Assembly (NCBI GenBank): GCA_003577245.1
Contig: QEVS01000003.1
Location: forward strand, 116,300-180,299
DNA from: a bacterium
Lineage (GTDB): Bacteria; Chloroflexota; Dehalococcoidia; Tepidiformales; Tepidiformaceae
Direction of reading: 5' to 3'
Length of the DNA: 64,000 bases
A program made the position numbers and the translations under genes. A model generated the notes under the pieces. The model was not told the origin of the DNA. It saw only the letters and a program-made list of their open reading frames with translations, and made no database searches. Below are positions 16,876 through 25,138 of this stretch, piece by piece; position 1 is the first letter of the stretch; each line of letters begins with the position of its first letter.

Positions 16876-17600
16876 CCCGGGCCGGGCCTCCGGCCGTAGA
16901 GCACGAAGTCCTTCGGGAACACGCGGTCGAGCGCCCCTTCAATCCCTTCGAAGACGGGGTTGCGCGCCCCCAGGTTCCAGTTGATGAAGCCCCAGAACCA
17001 GCGCGTGAGGGGGAAGTCCGGGTTGTCCTTGCCGAACAGGCAGCGGAGGCTCCAGTACACGCTCTGGTAGGCGTGGCGTCCGCGCTCCGCTCCCATCACG
17101 AACCCGGAGCGCGAAAGCCGCTCCCGCAATTCCCCTTTCCGGTAGATTCGGATGTGACCGCCGGGTGAATGCCAGTACTCCCAGCTCAGTGCCCAGAGGA
17201 GCCTTTCCGCACGGTGATGCGGGCAGGAGACGGCGATCTCGCCGCCCGGCCGCAGAATGCGGTAGAGCTCGCGCATCGCGCGCTCGTCATCGTGAACGTG
17301 TTCGAGCACCTCGGTGCAGATGATCTTGTCGAACGCCCCGTCCCGGAAGGGCAGGTGCTGGGCGTCACCCATCATGAACTGGGCAAACCCCGGCAGCCGC
17401 CCGGCGTTGTAGTCCGCGTAGAACATGTACCGGCCGCGCGCCAGCTCCTCGCGGTCGAGATCCATCGCCACCACCCGGCAATCCCAGTTCGCTGCCTCGA
17501 TGGTGTGCCGGCCGTTCCCGCAGCCAAGGTCGAGCACCCGGTCCCCCTTCCGGATCTGAAAGAGGTTCCAGTAGTCGACATTGACGACGTTCGACGACAT
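16872..17600 (-). CDS. class I SAM-dependent methyltransferase (sibling copy B)
   Basis: A 242-aa methyltransferase paralogous to the downstream copy. It has 'VLDLGCGNGRHTIEAANWD', 'MDLDREELARG', 'FDKIICTEVLEHVHDDERAM' and 'GGHIRIYRKGELRERLSRSG'. It keeps a longer C-terminal tail with 'KDNPDFPLTRWFWGFINW', as in many actinobacterial and Chloroflexota glycan-locus methyltransferases. The ATG at 17600 is taken as the start; a GTG at 17636 is in frame and cannot be excluded. It is probably the first gene of the three-gene group with copy A and GT4. Confidence 0.83.
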   Translation of the reverse strand: MSSNVVNVDYWNLFQIRKGDRVLDLGCGNGRHTIEAANWDCRVVAMDLDREELARGRYMFYADYNAGRLPGFAQFMMGDAQHLPFRDGAFDKIICTEVLEHVHDDERAMRELYRILRPGGEIAVSCPHHRAERLLWALSWEYWHSPGGHIRIYRKGELRERLSRSGFVMGAERGRHAYQSVYWSLRCLFGKDNPDFPLTRWFWGFINWNLGARNPVFEGIEGALDRVFPKDFVLYGRRPGPG

Positions 17601-17726
17601 AGGCTGACTGTACAAAGGCCGCCCGGTACGCGACACGGCTGCGCGCGCCCCGGCTTTCGCCGCCGCTTCACATCCACGTAATGGAGGCGAAATACTGCGT
17701 TAACGTCCGCGCGCGATGATATCCGC

Positions 17727-17897
17727 ATGGAAGACCACAAAGGCCCCTGTGAACACCGCTGGCGGTACTTCGTCAACGTCGATAGCCGCTCCATCCGCGT
17801 GCGCGAATGCGAGCACTGCGGCCGCCGGGCCGTGGTACCGACGCAAATGGCGCCCATGCCCCGCCCGAAGTACCTCGAGCCGCGCCTCTCCGCCTAG
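17727..17897 (+). CDS. 56-aa zinc-ribbon-like small protein
   Basis: A small gene: ATG at 17727, TAG at 17895-17897. The protein begins MEDHKGPCEHRWRYF and has 'RECEHCGRRAVVP', giving C-x-H ... C-x-x-C spacing usual for a small zinc ribbon, and ends in basic/proline-rich residues. I recognise no named family. The last four bases (CTAG) are shared with the stop of the convergent DinB gene, since CTAG reads as TAG on both strands. Coding character (third-position GC, sensible composition) supports it, but there is no clear ribosome site. It may be read from a leaderless transcript: a GATGAT box ends seven bases before the ATG. Confidence 0.6.
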   Translation: MEDHKGPCEHRWRYFVNVDSRSIRVRECEHCGRRAVVPTQMAPMPRPKYLEPRLSA

Positions 17898-18466
17898 CCG
17901 GCCCCCTGCGGGCGCCGCTGCGCAACCTGCTCAAGCCGCATCCGCCGCTGGTTCGGTTCCGCCCCCAGGAAGCGCGGCTGGTATCCGCTCTTGCGCCCCT
18001 CGATCTGGGCAGCGTGCTGTCTATCGTGCCGGTAGAACGACCGCAGCCACTGGAGCACCGTGAGGGTCCCAAAGACCGGGCTCGTCGCCACCCTGTCGAA
18101 CCCATCGAGCGGAATACCGTCGATCAGGCCGTTGGTGTAGGCGCGCTCCAGTTCCAGGGCCCGAAGCAGCACGTCAGCACCGGCCGTGTTTGCCGCTTCG
18201 ATCGGGACTTCCACGGGTTCCGGCCGCACCTTGCTCAGGTCCGGGTTTTCCTCTGCCAGGGCCGCGCGGACCCACGCGTCGTAGCTTCGCTCCATCTCAC
18301 AGAGGTGGGCGAGCTGCTCCAGTGCTGTCCACTGTTCTTCGCCCTCCGCGTCCACAGGCACGCGCAGCGCCTCTTCCGCTGTGAGAGCACGGGCCGCGGC
18401 CATCAACGCGGCACGCTCCTCGGCCATCTTCTGCTTCAGTTCAACTACCTGTTCGCGCGTCGCCAT
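17894..18466 (-). CDS. DinB-family protein
   Basis: A 190-aa DinB-like four-helix bundle. Metal-type His positions appear in 'LEQLAHLCEMERSYDAWV' (about residue 52) and 'FYRHDRQHAAQIEGRK' near the C-terminus, the usual DinB H...HxxxH layout. ATG 18466 is preceded by GAAGGGGAAAG. The open frame continues well upstream to 18703, but that part overlaps other genes and is not DinB-like. It overlaps the small membrane-protein gene upstream by 26 bases and shares a CTAG stop with the convergent 56-aa gene. Biochemical role unknown. Confidence 0.8.
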   Translation of the reverse strand: MATREQVVELKQKMAEERAALMAAARALTAEEALRVPVDAEGEEQWTALEQLAHLCEMERSYDAWVRAALAEENPDLSKVRPEPVEVPIEAANTAGADVLLRALELERAYTNGLIDGIPLDGFDRVATSPVFGTLTVLQWLRSFYRHDRQHAAQIEGRKSGYQPRFLGAEPNQRRMRLEQVAQRRPQGAG

Positions 18467-18611
18467 TGCTTTCCCCTTCATTGCGCCGGGTGAGCCTCTT
18501 GATGCCCTGCCACGCCCCGTAAGGAATCGCCGCCACCAGAGCGATGCCAAACACCAGCCCTCCATAGAGCGTGCCAAACACGAAGCCGGCGCCCCAGCCC
18601 AGCAGGTCCAT
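18441..18611 (-). CDS. 56-aa single-pass membrane protein
   Basis: A short gene reading MDLLGWGAGFVFGTLYGG..., with one strong membrane helix (about residues 8-33) and a basic cytoplasmic tail 'GIKRLTRRNEGE'. The ATG at 18611 lies downstream of the divergent pth start, and the 3' end overlaps the DinB start by 26 bases, suggesting coupled translation. No family recognised. The hydrophobic pattern with a positive-inside tail is hard to explain by chance, but with no ribosome site and only 57 codons it remains tentative. Confidence 0.5.
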   Translation of the reverse strand: MDLLGWGAGFVFGTLYGGLVFGIALVAAIPYGAWQGIKRLTRRNEGESNGDARTGS

Positions 18612-18692
18612 GCGCCGATTCTGGAGTCCTGAAGTCCGCCTGTCGACACCCGCGCCCTTGCGGCCACCGGGGATAGTGGGACAGTGTGCACC

Positions 18693-19325
18693 ATGCGTTT
18701 CAAGCTCGGACGCGCAACTGTCCCGGGGCCCCGCTACAGCGCCGAATGGCTGGTGGTGGGGCTGGGAAACCCCGGGGAGCAGTATGCTCGCAACCGCCAC
18801 AACGTCGGCTTCTGGGTGGTCAACGAACTGGCGAAGCGGGCCGGTACACAGCTCAGGGCCGCCGGCTCCACCATGCACATCGGAGTTGGCGGCCTGGCCG
18901 CCTGCCGTGTCGCCCTCGTCCGTCCGAAAACCTATGTGAACCTCAGCGGCAAGGCCGTCTCCCAGGCCCTCCAATGGACCGGCTGCGACCTGCCCCACAC
19001 CATCGTCGTCTACGACGAGCTCGACCTGCCCGCCGGAGCCCTTCGCATTCGCGCCGGTGGCGGCCACGGCGGACACAACGGACTCAAGAGTATCGCCCAG
19101 GCGGTTGGGCTCGACTTCGTTCGCGTTCGCATCGGCATCGGACGCCCGCTGGACGGCGGTGAGCCATCCTGGGACCCCGAGGTCGTCGCCGGTTGGGTGC
19201 TCAGCAACCCCCGGGACGCCGACCGTGACCTGCTCGAAGAGGCCGCCCGGCTCGCCGCCGATGCCGTTGAAACCATCATCGGCGAAGGGGTCGACGCTGC
19301 CGCCAACCGGTTCACTCGCAAGTAG
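18693..19325 (+). CDS. pth: peptidyl-tRNA hydrolase
   Basis: A 210-aa Pth, which frees tRNA from peptidyl-tRNAs dropped by stalled ribosomes. With the ATG at 18693 the catalytic His is H36 in 'NPGEQYARNRHNVGF', Asn26 is in 'GLGNPG', and the second active-site region is 'VVYDELDLPAG', followed by 'GGGHGGHNGLKSI' and 'RVRIGIGRP'. All are standard. An in-frame GTG at 18684 is also possible: a GATAGT box ends at 18677, so a leaderless message could begin near that GTG. The N-terminus is about 13 residues longer than E. coli Pth. It faces the HtrA gene convergently. Confidence 0.96.
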   Translation: MRFKLGRATVPGPRYSAEWLVVGLGNPGEQYARNRHNVGFWVVNELAKRAGTQLRAAGSTMHIGVGGLAACRVALVRPKTYVNLSGKAVSQALQWTGCDLPHTIVVYDELDLPAGALRIRAGGGHGGHNGLKSIAQAVGLDFVRVRIGIGRPLDGGEPSWDPEVVAGWVLSNPRDADRDLLEEAARLAADAVETIIGEGVDAAANRFTRK

Positions 19326-19348
19326 GCTCCGCGCCCGGCCACGCCCGC

Positions 19349-20470
19349 CTACTCCGCGGGCGTTCCCAGCGTCACGCGCAGTGTCAGCTTCTTTCCGCTG
19401 CGGTAGATGTCGACATCGACAACCTGTCCCGCGTGATGTTTGACCATCGCCACCGCCAGGTCGGCCTCATTCCGCGTGGCTGTTCCGCCGACCCCAACAA
19501 TCACATCGCCGGCCCTCAGTCCAGCCCTGCGCGCCGGGCCATCCGGGATGTCCCCCGCTGCATCGAGATAGACGCCGCCGAGCTCCTCAGGCACGCCCAG
19601 GTCCCTGGACTTCGCCGGGAGAAGCCTCTCAAATCCCTGTATGCCGAGAAGACCACGATTCACCTGCCCGTTCTCACGCAACTCTTCATAGACGGCCTTC
19701 ACCATGTCTGACCCAACCGCAAATCCGATCCCCGCCGCCACGCCGCCCGTGGTGTAGTCGGGTGCGATGGACGTGTTCACACCCACGACCTTGCCCGTCA
19801 GCGTGAGCAGCGGCCCCCCGCTGTTGCCATGGTTGATTGCGGCGTCGGTCTGGATTGCCCCGAGGGTCCCGCCCGATTCGCTCGTCGAACGGTTCTTCGC
19901 GCTCACGATCCCGCGCGTAACCGTGAAACCAGGCCCATCGCCCCCCGAAAGGTCCAACGCATACCCGATGGCGACCACGTCCTGGCCCACCGCCACTTCG
20001 CTCAGGGGCGCAAACTCCAGCGGTGCAAGCCCGCTTGCCTCAATCTTGAGGAGCGCAATGTCCGAGCGCGGGTCGGCGCCCACCACACTTGCGCGGTACT
20101 CTGCCCCATCGCTCATGATGACGGTGATGGACGTTGAAGGGCGTCCGCTGAGGCCGGCGATCACATGGTTGTTGGTGATGATGTAGCCGTCCTCGTCCAC
20201 CACGAACCCGCTTCCAACCCCCGTGCTGGTCGTTATCTTCACAACCGCGGGCTCGGCCAGCTTCACAACGCCGGCCACGCTCAGCTCTCCCGAGGGCCGT
20301 GCTTCGGGCTGCGATGTCAGGACTGCCGTCTTCTCGCCCGCTGCGTCCTGTGTCTCTCCCGAACCGGGCGACGCCGGTCCCGCCTTCGAACCTGACGAGC
20401 ACGCCACGCCGAGGAGAAGTACGAACGCGGCCATTGCTGCAGCCGCCAGCGGCACCGATTTCTGTCTCAC
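19349..20470 (-). CDS. HtrA/DegP-like serine protease lipoprotein with PDZ domain
   Basis: A 373-aa trypsin-fold protease for extracytoplasmic protein quality control. GTG 20470 (GGGAG seven bases upstream) gives a lipoprotein signal ending in GVAC (Cys24), then a low-complexity linker. The triad is His102 ('ITNNHVIAG'), Asp137 ('DPRSDIALLKI') and Ser217 ('INHGNSGGPLL'). A single PDZ domain occupies about residues 285-370 ('GGVYLDAAGDIPDGPARRAG', 'AGDVIVGVGG'). Longer open frame upstream to 20614 overlaps the divergent sigma-factor promoter and is not counted. It lies divergent to a sigma/anti-sigma pair, a common arrangement for envelope-stress regulons, so it may be a regulon member. Confidence 0.92.
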   Translation of the reverse strand: MRQKSVPLAAAAMAAFVLLLGVACSSGSKAGPASPGSGETQDAAGEKTAVLTSQPEARPSGELSVAGVVKLAEPAVVKITTSTGVGSGFVVDEDGYIITNNHVIAGLSGRPSTSITVIMSDGAEYRASVVGADPRSDIALLKIEASGLAPLEFAPLSEVAVGQDVVAIGYALDLSGGDGPGFTVTRGIVSAKNRSTSESGGTLGAIQTDAAINHGNSGGPLLTLTGKVVGVNTSIAPDYTTGGVAAGIGFAVGSDMVKAVYEELRENGQVNRGLLGIQGFERLLPAKSRDLGVPEELGGVYLDAAGDIPDGPARRAGLRAGDVIVGVGGTATRNEADLAVAMVKHHAGQVVDVDIYRSGKKLTLRVTLGTPAE

Positions 20471-20580
20471 ATCGAAACTCCCACAAGGAACGTCGATCCC
20501 AGTCTCGCGCCGGGATGGGCAATCCACCGTAAACGGCGGCTGCTGTCCGAAAGCGCGCGTAAAGCATCGCGCTGCCGCCC

Positions 20581-20608
20581 TTGGCAGCACCGCCGCTAAG
20601 CGTATGAT
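20581..20608 (+). promoter_or_regulatory. housekeeping-type promoter of the sigma/anti-sigma operon
   Basis: TTGGCA (20581-20586), a 16-base spacer, then TATGAT (20603-20608): five of six matches in each box to the sigma-70 consensus. Transcription would begin near 20615, about 11 bases before the ATG at 20626. That rules against the TTG at 20614 as start and favours a short-leader message. Confidence 0.6.
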
Positions 20609-20625
20609 GCCCATTGGAACTGTCT

Positions 20626-21300
20626 ATGGCGTGGCAGGGCAATCCAGACCCGACCGGGGTACGTAGCATAAGCAGGACGGGCGATTTTGCCCGCCTGCCG
20701 GGCGACCCCCTCGCCGTCCGGCAGGAATGGTCCGACGAGGCCCTTATGACCGCCATCGCCACCCGCGACGAGCTTGCCTTCGTGGTCCTGTATGACCGCT
20801 ACGCCGGCCTTGTCTATTCCACCTCCCTCCGCGTGCTCGCCGACACCGGGCTCGCCGAGGACACCGCCCAGGACGTTTTCATTCGCCTCTGGCGAAGGCC
20901 GCAGGCGTTCATCGCCGAACGCGGACGCTTCATCACCTGGCTCGTGAGCGTCACCCGGAACCGCGCGGTTGACGAGCTCCGCGCCCGCGGCCGCAGGCAG
21001 CGCCGCGAAGTGCCTTCCATGGAGACCGGCGACCCTCCGCAGTGGAACCAGCTCGCCGCCACCGGCGACGACCCGCTGGCCGCAGCCCAGGTCCGGGAAA
21101 TCTGCGTCCGCGTGCGCGCGGCTCTTTGCGACCTCCCGGCCGGTCAGAAGCGCGCCCTTGAGCTCGCCTACTTCGGCGGCCTCACCCAGCAGGAGATCGC
21201 CGCCCGGACGGGTGAGCCGCTGGGAACCATCAAGACCCGCATCCGGCTCGGCATGCGCAAGCTCCGCCGCGCCCTCCAGGACGAGAAGCAGGAAGACTGA
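20626..21300 (+). CDS. ECF-type RNA polymerase sigma factor
   Basis: A 224-aa group-4 (ECF) sigma factor. Region 2 holds 'LYDRYAGLVYSTSLRVLADT' and 'AEDTAQDVFIRLWRRP' followed by 'FITWLVSVTRNRAVDELR'. Region 4 has 'LPAGQKRALELAYFGGLTQQ' and 'GEPLGTIKTRIRLGMRKLR'. These match SigK-like sigma factors controlled by RskA-type anti-sigma factors, and such a gene follows after three bases. Start ATG 20626 follows a good promoter; the N-terminal 35 residues before region 2 are an extension. Target promoters unknown; the divergent HtrA gene is a candidate. Confidence 0.92.
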   Translation: MAWQGNPDPTGVRSISRTGDFARLPGDPLAVRQEWSDEALMTAIATRDELAFVVLYDRYAGLVYSTSLRVLADTGLAEDTAQDVFIRLWRRPQAFIAERGRFITWLVSVTRNRAVDELRARGRRQRREVPSMETGDPPQWNQLAATGDDPLAAAQVREICVRVRAALCDLPAGQKRALELAYFGGLTQQEIAARTGEPLGTIKTRIRLGMRKLRRALQDEKQED

Positions 21301-21303
21301 ATC

Positions 21304-22158
21304 ATGACCGGCCGCTGCCTTTCGCAGGAAGAGGCGGACGAATTCGCCATCGGCTCCCTCGACCCCCTCGCCGAGGCCGAGATCGCCGCCCACCTGCGCT
21401 CCTGCCAGGCCTGCCTCGGGCTCGTGAACCTGTCCCTGCAGGTGGCGGCCGCCCTTTCCTTCGCCGTTCCCTCACACCGTGCCCCGGCCAGCCTGCGCCG
21501 CCGCACGTTCCTGGCCGCGGGAGTGGCGCGCCCCCGGATGATCACCCGCGTACTCCGGGCCGCACGCTCTGCCGCGGCGGTCGCCGCGGCTCTCATCGCC
21601 GTCGCCGCTCTTGCCGGCATGATCATCCTGCGCGGCCAGGTGCACGACCTCAGCCAGGAGAACACCGACCTCTCAGTACAGGTCAACGAGGCGCTCTCCC
21701 AGAAGATCGAGATCCTCGCCCTCACCAGCCGCCTGAACGAGGAAGAGCGCCGCTCTGCCGACCTGATGCAGGCCGCCCGTGGCGACCGCGACCTCCTCCT
21801 TGCCCTCCTCTCGCCCGAAAGCGATGTCGCTGAAGTGTTCGCTGTCGAAGAGAGCGCCTACTCGCTGGGCCGCCTCGTGTGGGACCGGGGGCAGAAGAAG
21901 GTCTGGTTCGTGGCCAGCCGCCTGCGCCCGCTCAGCGACGGAGAAACCTACCAGATCTGGGCGAGCTCCGGAGGCAAGTACCACAGCCTCGGAACCTTCA
22001 ACGCCGACTCCTCGGGCTTCGCGCGCTACGAGGCCATGGTCCCCCAGGGCCTCGAGAGCTACGAGAGCGCGGTCGTCACCATCGAACGCGCCGGCGGCTC
22101 GCCCGAGCGTACCGGCGCCAGCGTCTTCGTGGCCGACCTCAGCCGCTTCCGCCGCTAA
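21304..22158 (+). CDS. anti-sigma factor, RskA-like with zinc finger
   Basis: A 284-aa membrane anti-sigma factor. The cytoplasmic N-terminus has the zinc-binding ZAS motif H-x3-C-x2-C (H30, C34, C37). One membrane helix lies at about residues 88-109, a short coiled coil at 110-150, and an extracytoplasmic RskA C-terminal domain follows ('GQKKVWFVASRLRPLSDGET', 'YQIWASSGGKYHSLGTF'). Such proteins hold the sigma factor until the outer domain is cleaved or bound in response to stress. It is 3 bases downstream of its likely partner sigma gene. The last 20 bases overlap the convergent ApbE gene. Confidence 0.9.
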   Translation: MTGRCLSQEEADEFAIGSLDPLAEAEIAAHLRSCQACLGLVNLSLQVAAALSFAVPSHRAPASLRRRTFLAAGVARPRMITRVLRAARSAAAVAAALIAVAALAGMIILRGQVHDLSQENTDLSVQVNEALSQKIEILALTSRLNEEERRSADLMQAARGDRDLLLALLSPESDVAEVFAVEESAYSLGRLVWDRGQKKVWFVASRLRPLSDGETYQIWASSGGKYHSLGTFNADSSGFARYEAMVPQGLESYESAVVTIERAGGSPERTGASVFVADLSRFRR

Positions 22159-23029
22159 CCGCCGACTGCTCACGGTTCAGCACAGTCCCATCGCAGCCAA
22201 TGGCAACGATGGCATGCCCTGCCCGCACCGCAGCCTCGGCGGCCGATTCACCGCCGATTAGCACTGCTTTCGACCACACTTCGGCCAGCCACGCCTCGGC
22301 TGCCCAGGCCGTTACCTGCGCGAAAGGGCTGCGCGCCGGCATCCCCGTCCCGGGGTCGATGAGGTGGTGCGCGAACCCGCCGTCAGCGGTCCGCCAGCGC
22401 CGTTTCAGAGTGGTCGATGTCGCCACCGCGCCCCGCAAGGCGCCTTCCCACGGGTCCGGCACGCCTGCCAGCGGCGAGTCAACGGCCACCAGCCAGCCGT
22501 CCGCTCCCGGTTCCGCCCCCGCGACCCGGATGTCACCACCGGCATTGATGAAGACGTCCTCGTATTCGCCCCGCAGCAACTCCACACCAAGATCCGCGGT
22601 CCACCCCTTCACAATCCCGCCCAGGTCGAGCGCCCCTTGCCGCAACGAAACCTCGTCCCCGCCGATGACCAGGCAGTCCGCGGGGTCGGGGATCGTCATG
22701 GTCCTGGGCGAACCGCCCCGCACCCCGCTGAAGGTGACATCGTAACCGGCCCCCTCCAGCGCGGTGAGCACCATCGGGTTGAACAGGCCGCCCGTCCGGG
22801 CGTGTCCCTCAATGGCCAGGCGGCAGACCCGCTCCAGGTGGCGGTCGCGAATGCTCTCGCCCCGGTTCAGCCGCGAAAGCAGGCTGCCTGGCCGGAAGCG
22901 CGAGAACCTCTGTTCCTGCATTTCGAACAGCATGCGCACCGAGAGGAACGCCGCCACAGGCCGCGTTTCCGCCTCGATGATCACGTCGATATCCGTGTCC
23001 ATCGCGCGAAAGCTCTCCGTGTGAAGCAT
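22139..23029 (-). CDS. apbE: FAD:protein FMN transferase (ApbE family)
   Basis: A 296-aa ApbE enzyme. These attach FMN through a phosphoester bond to a Thr or Ser of target proteins, using FAD and Mg2+. Typical motifs: 'LDLGGIVKGWTADLG', 'VFINAGGDIRVAG', 'HHLIDPGTGMPAR' and 'AEVWSKAVLIGG'. No signal peptide or lipobox is visible, whereas many bacterial ApbE proteins are exported, so this one may act inside the cell. Its start overlaps the stop of the sensor kinase by one base, so it is the third gene of a response regulator-kinase-apbE operon. No protein in the window shows an FMN-binding acceptor domain. Confidence 0.93.
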   Translation of the reverse strand: MLHTESFRAMDTDIDVIIEAETRPVAAFLSVRMLFEMQEQRFSRFRPGSLLSRLNRGESIRDRHLERVCRLAIEGHARTGGLFNPMVLTALEGAGYDVTFSGVRGGSPRTMTIPDPADCLVIGGDEVSLRQGALDLGGIVKGWTADLGVELLRGEYEDVFINAGGDIRVAGAEPGADGWLVAVDSPLAGVPDPWEGALRGAVATSTTLKRRWRTADGGFAHHLIDPGTGMPARSPFAQVTAWAAEAWLAEVWSKAVLIGGESAAEAAVRAGHAIVAIGCDGTVLNREQSAVSGGSG

Positions 23030-24327
23030 TACGGCGCCCCCGGGAGCCTGACCGTGAAGGTGGCGCCCCGCCCGGGGGCCGAATCGACGTGGATCTGCCC
23101 CCCGTGTACCTCCGCGATCCAGCGGGCGATGGGCAGGCCCAGTCCCGTGCCCCCGTCTCGCCGCGCCCGTGATGTATCCACCCGGTAGAACCGCTCGAAA
23201 ATGCGCTCGTGGTGCTCTGGCGCGATTCCCGGGCCCGTGTCGCTCACCGTCAGCTCCACCTTCCTGCCCGCCCTTCGCACGCGCACGGTCACCTTCCCTC
23301 CCGGGGGTGTGTACTTGACGGCGTTGTCGACCAGCACCAAAGCCAGCTGTCGCAGCCGCGCCCGATCACCATCCACCAGTGCCGCGGCCGCTTCGCACGC
23401 CAGCCCGACACCTCTCGCCTCGGCCAACGGCTGCACGTCCCGCACCAGCTCCGAAACCATTTCGCCCAGGTCAAGCCGCTCCTTCTCGATTTCGAGCCGC
23501 CCCTCATCCGCGCGCGCAAGCGTCAGGAGGTCGCCTACCAGTCGCGCCATGTGGTCCGCCTCGGTGGCAATTGCCTCCACCTGGTCCAGGTTCTCCTCCA
23601 CCGTTTGGCCCTGGTGCCTGAGGAGCAGCTCATTGTTCGCCTTCACCGTCGCTATCGGTGTCCGCAACTCGTGCGAAGCATCCGAAACGAAGCGCCGCTG
23701 CATCTCAAGCGAGCGTTTGATGGGCGAGAGCGTTCGCCCCGCAAGCCAGAAGCCACCAACAGTGGAAAGCGTGAGTCCCGCCAGCCCGCCCACGCCCAGC
23801 ACCATGACGAGCGTGCGGAGCTGCCTGTCCCTGGCATCGAGCGCCCGTCCCACGTGGACGTACATGCCCTCTGGCCCGGGCTGGCTCAGGATCCGAAACC
23901 GGTGGTGCTCGCCCGAAACGTCCGTGTACTTCTCACCATCGGCCGCTCCTTCTTCGAGTGTCTCGATATCCACGCCCTCCAGGTCCACCCGCCGCGGATT
24001 GGCGATCACCTTTCCGTTCAGTGTAGTGACATAAAACACGTCGCTCGACAATCCCGGCGGCTGCCTGTCTCCTGGCTCGTGATCATCGGAATCGTCATCA
24101 TGCTCGTCGTCTGACCGTTCGCGGGCGAAAGGGAAGAAGGGCGACCGGGGGTCCAGTTGCACCAGCCCCTGCTCGACCCCGCTCATCGCCGCTTCGAGGG
24201 AAGCGTTGATCTCGTCGTCCAGGTCGCGGCGGATGGTCACATAGGCCAGCGTGCCGATCACCAGCAGGATCGCCGTGAAGACGCACGCATACCATGCCGT
24301 CAGTTGCAGCCGCGCCCGCTTGAACAT
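23029..24327 (-). CDS. sensor histidine kinase with acidic/His-rich sensor loop
   Basis: A 432-aa class-I sensor kinase. Two membrane helices (about 9-31 and 170-195) enclose an extracytoplasmic sensor of about 140 residues. The loop holds an acidic, His-containing run at residues 73-84 ('DDEHDDDSDDHE'), suited to binding cations. HAMP-like linker, then the H-box 'SDASHELRTPIATV' (His219), N-box 'VDNAVKYTPPGG', G1 'VSDTGPGIAPEHHERIFERF' and G2 'GGTGLGLPIARWI'. It overlaps the response regulator stop by one base (TGATG). The signal is possibly a metal, inferred from the loop and from the acidic His-rich protein encoded divergently. Confidence 0.93.
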   Translation of the reverse strand: MFKRARLQLTAWYACVFTAILLVIGTLAYVTIRRDLDDEINASLEAAMSGVEQGLVQLDPRSPFFPFARERSDDEHDDDSDDHEPGDRQPPGLSSDVFYVTTLNGKVIANPRRVDLEGVDIETLEEGAADGEKYTDVSGEHHRFRILSQPGPEGMYVHVGRALDARDRQLRTLVMVLGVGGLAGLTLSTVGGFWLAGRTLSPIKRSLEMQRRFVSDASHELRTPIATVKANNELLLRHQGQTVEENLDQVEAIATEADHMARLVGDLLTLARADEGRLEIEKERLDLGEMVSELVRDVQPLAEARGVGLACEAAAALVDGDRARLRQLALVLVDNAVKYTPPGGKVTVRVRRAGRKVELTVSDTGPGIAPEHHERIFERFYRVDTSRARRDGGTGLGLPIARWIAEVHGGQIHVDSAPGRGATFTVRLPGAP

Positions 24328-25013
24328 CAGACGGCCCGGAGGGCGTATCCCACGCCCCTGACCGTGCGTATGAGCCTGTGATCGAAGCCCCGGTCAACTT
24401 TGTTGCGCAGGTAATGGATGTAAATGTCGACCACGTTCGACTCTGTGAGCATGTCATAGCTCCAGACCCGGTCGAGGAGCTGGGAGCGGGTGAGAACCTG
24501 GCCGGCGTTGCGCATGAGCACTTCGAGCAGCGCGAACTCCTTCGTCGTGAGCTCAATCCGGCGGCCCGCGCGGATGGCCTCGCGTGCTCGCAAGTCCAGC
24601 TCAAGGTCGCCCACGCGCAGCCAGAGGGGGTCGCCTGCGGGCATCTGCGCCCGCCGCGTCAGCGCCCGGATGCGCGCCAGCAGCTCGGCAAGGGCGAAGG
24701 GCTTCACCAGGTAGTCGTCTGCCCCCGCATCGAGCCCGCGCACACGGTCCTGTACGGAGTCCCGGGCCGTGAGCATCAGTATGGGGACGGTGTTCGCCTT
24801 TGCTCGCAGCCGTCGCGCCACCTCACAGCCATCCAGCCCGGGGAGCATCACGTCGAGCACTACGATGTCGTACTCCTCTGTCAGCGCCTGCGTGAGCGCA
24901 TCTGCCCCATCGGCCACCCAGTCCACCACGTGCCCTTCTTCCTCGAGCACGCGCCGCACCGCGCTTGCCAGCCGTGCCTCATCTTCGACAAGGAGAACAT
25001 GCATCTCTCCCAT
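24327..25013 (-). CDS. OmpR/PhoB-family response regulator
   Basis: A 228-aa regulator: receiver domain (residues 4-118; acidic pocket E10-D11, phosphorylated Asp54 in 'VVLDVMLPG', Lys in 'YLVKPF') and a winged-helix DNA-binding domain ('ELTTKEFALLEVLMRNAGQV', 'VDIYIHYLRNKVDRG', 'IRTVRGVGYAL'). First gene of the operon with the sensor kinase and apbE. The start could be ATG 25013 or ATG 25004; neither has an ideal ribosome site. The 125-base divergent gap upstream holds an inverted repeat that may be its operator. Confidence 0.95.
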   Translation of the reverse strand: MGEMHVLLVEDEARLASAVRRVLEEEGHVVDWVADGADALTQALTEEYDIVVLDVMLPGLDGCEVARRLRAKANTVPILMLTARDSVQDRVRGLDAGADDYLVKPFALAELLARIRALTRRAQMPAGDPLWLRVGDLELDLRAREAIRAGRRIELTTKEFALLEVLMRNAGQVLTRSQLLDRVWSYDMLTESNVVDIYIHYLRNKVDRGFDHRLIRTVRGVGYALRAV

Positions 25014-25021
25014 TCTGCTGG

Positions 25022-25039
25022 TTCTGTCCTACAACAGAA
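25022..25039. promoter_or_regulatory. inverted repeat in divergent AT-rich regulatory region
   Basis: TTCTGT, six bases, ACAGAA. It lies nine bases upstream of the response-regulator start, in a locally AT-rich gap (25014-25138) between that operon and the divergent acidic-protein operon. The position fits an operator that would control both operons; which protein binds is unknown. Confidence 0.45.
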
Positions 25040-25138
25040 ATGAGAAAAAGATTAGAGAACTCGAATCTTCGCTTCATCGCTCGCCAAAGAGCCGGGCGCA
25101 TTCTGGGCCTCGAACTTCCACGGAAAAGAGGCCACCCC

